A DNA stretch of 5,767 nt, taken from positions 1 to 5,767 of the forward strand of contig JAUWME010000173.1 in assembly GCA_030613285.1 (NCBI GenBank), read 5' to 3'. Within the stretch, counting starts at the first letter, position 1; every line of letters starts with the position of its first letter. Under the pieces are notes generated by a model, which had not been told where the DNA came from, did no database searches, and saw only the letters and a list, made by a program, of their open reading frames with translations. Made by a program: the position numbers and the translations under genes. The DNA is from Candidatus Zymogenus sp. (GTDB taxonomy: Bacteria > Desulfobacterota > Zymogenia > Zymogenales > Zymogenaceae). Positions 5,561 to 5,767 of this stretch are shown in pieces.

Positions 5561-5767
5561 ATGAATATTGTTTTTGTATCATCCATATTCACTCCCGAAT
5601 CGGGAGGGCCCGCAACTTATGTAAGTAGATTGTCTCACGACTTCGATGAGAAAGGGCATAATGTTAAAGTTATTGCCCTATCAGAAATAAAGGTGGATAA
5701 AAATGACCCTTCATATATCATAAGGGTATCAAAAAAAGGTTCAAAATTTACAAGGCCACTCAAACTA
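5561..5767 (+). CDS. GT-B glycosyltransferase, N-terminal fragment (runs off the window)
   Basis: An open frame of 69 codons from the ATG at 5561 to the window end without a stop. The start reads MNIVFVSSIFTPESGGPATY, then VSRLSHDF and EKGHNVKVIAL. This is the typical first strand, Gly-Gly loop and GHxVxV strand of group 1/family 4 glycosyltransferases, which transfer sugars from nucleotide-activated donors to lipid or glycan acceptors. GAGAAG at 5546-5551 serves as ribosome binding site, 9 bases upstream. The 66-bp gap after the second radical SAM gene shows no terminator or clear promoter, so it is likely in the same operon. It points to a glycan or glycolipid product. The donor and the catalytic C-terminal half are outside the window. 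Confidence 0.8.
   Translation, partial: MNIVFVSSIFTPESGGPATYVSRLSHDFDEKGHNVKVIALSEIKVDKNDPSYIIRVSKKGSKFTRPLKL

Overview
The window is AT-rich bacterial DNA with sigma70-type promoter sequences and Shine-Dalgarno sites. It carries six recognisable genes, one of them cut by the right edge. The lineage cannot be fixed from sequence alone. Paired cobalamin-binding radical SAM enzymes next to a glycosyltransferase, and G-rich degenerate spacer repeats, are compatible with an anaerobic or environmental Gram-negative-type bacterium; that placement is inference.

Left part (1-388): no convincing gene. Bases 1-303 are a strongly G-biased degenerate repeat block. It contains two runs of a 9-bp tandem repeat, each followed by a ~59-bp direct repeat (copies exactly 207 bp apart, 51 of 59 positions identical by eye), with a broken third copy between them.

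Regulatory-type cluster (389-1579, + strand): a MerR-like helix-turn-helix protein, then an ImmA/IrrE-like protein whose zinc-protease HExxH signature appears degraded to HLYCR, then an 83-aa acidic helical protein of unknown function with its own candidate promoter. A good intrinsic terminator (1706-1732) closes this block. The first two genes look like a regulator/anti-regulator pair in which the protease-like partner has lost catalysis.

Metabolic part (1759-5767): an integral-membrane methyltransferase of the isoprenylcysteine/phospholipid methyltransferase superfamily lies on the minus strand. It is divergent from an apparent operon of two B12-binding radical SAM enzymes (524 and 478 aa, 37 bp apart) and the start of a GT-B glycosyltransferase (66 bp further on, incomplete). 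The divergent spacer holds an excellent sigma70-like promoter (TTGAAA, 17 bp, TATAAT) driving the operon. It also holds overlapping CAACA/TGTTG inverted repeats at the methyltransferase start codon. The combination suggests modification, probably methylation or another radical tailoring step, of a lipid or surface glycan. The substrate cannot be read from this window.
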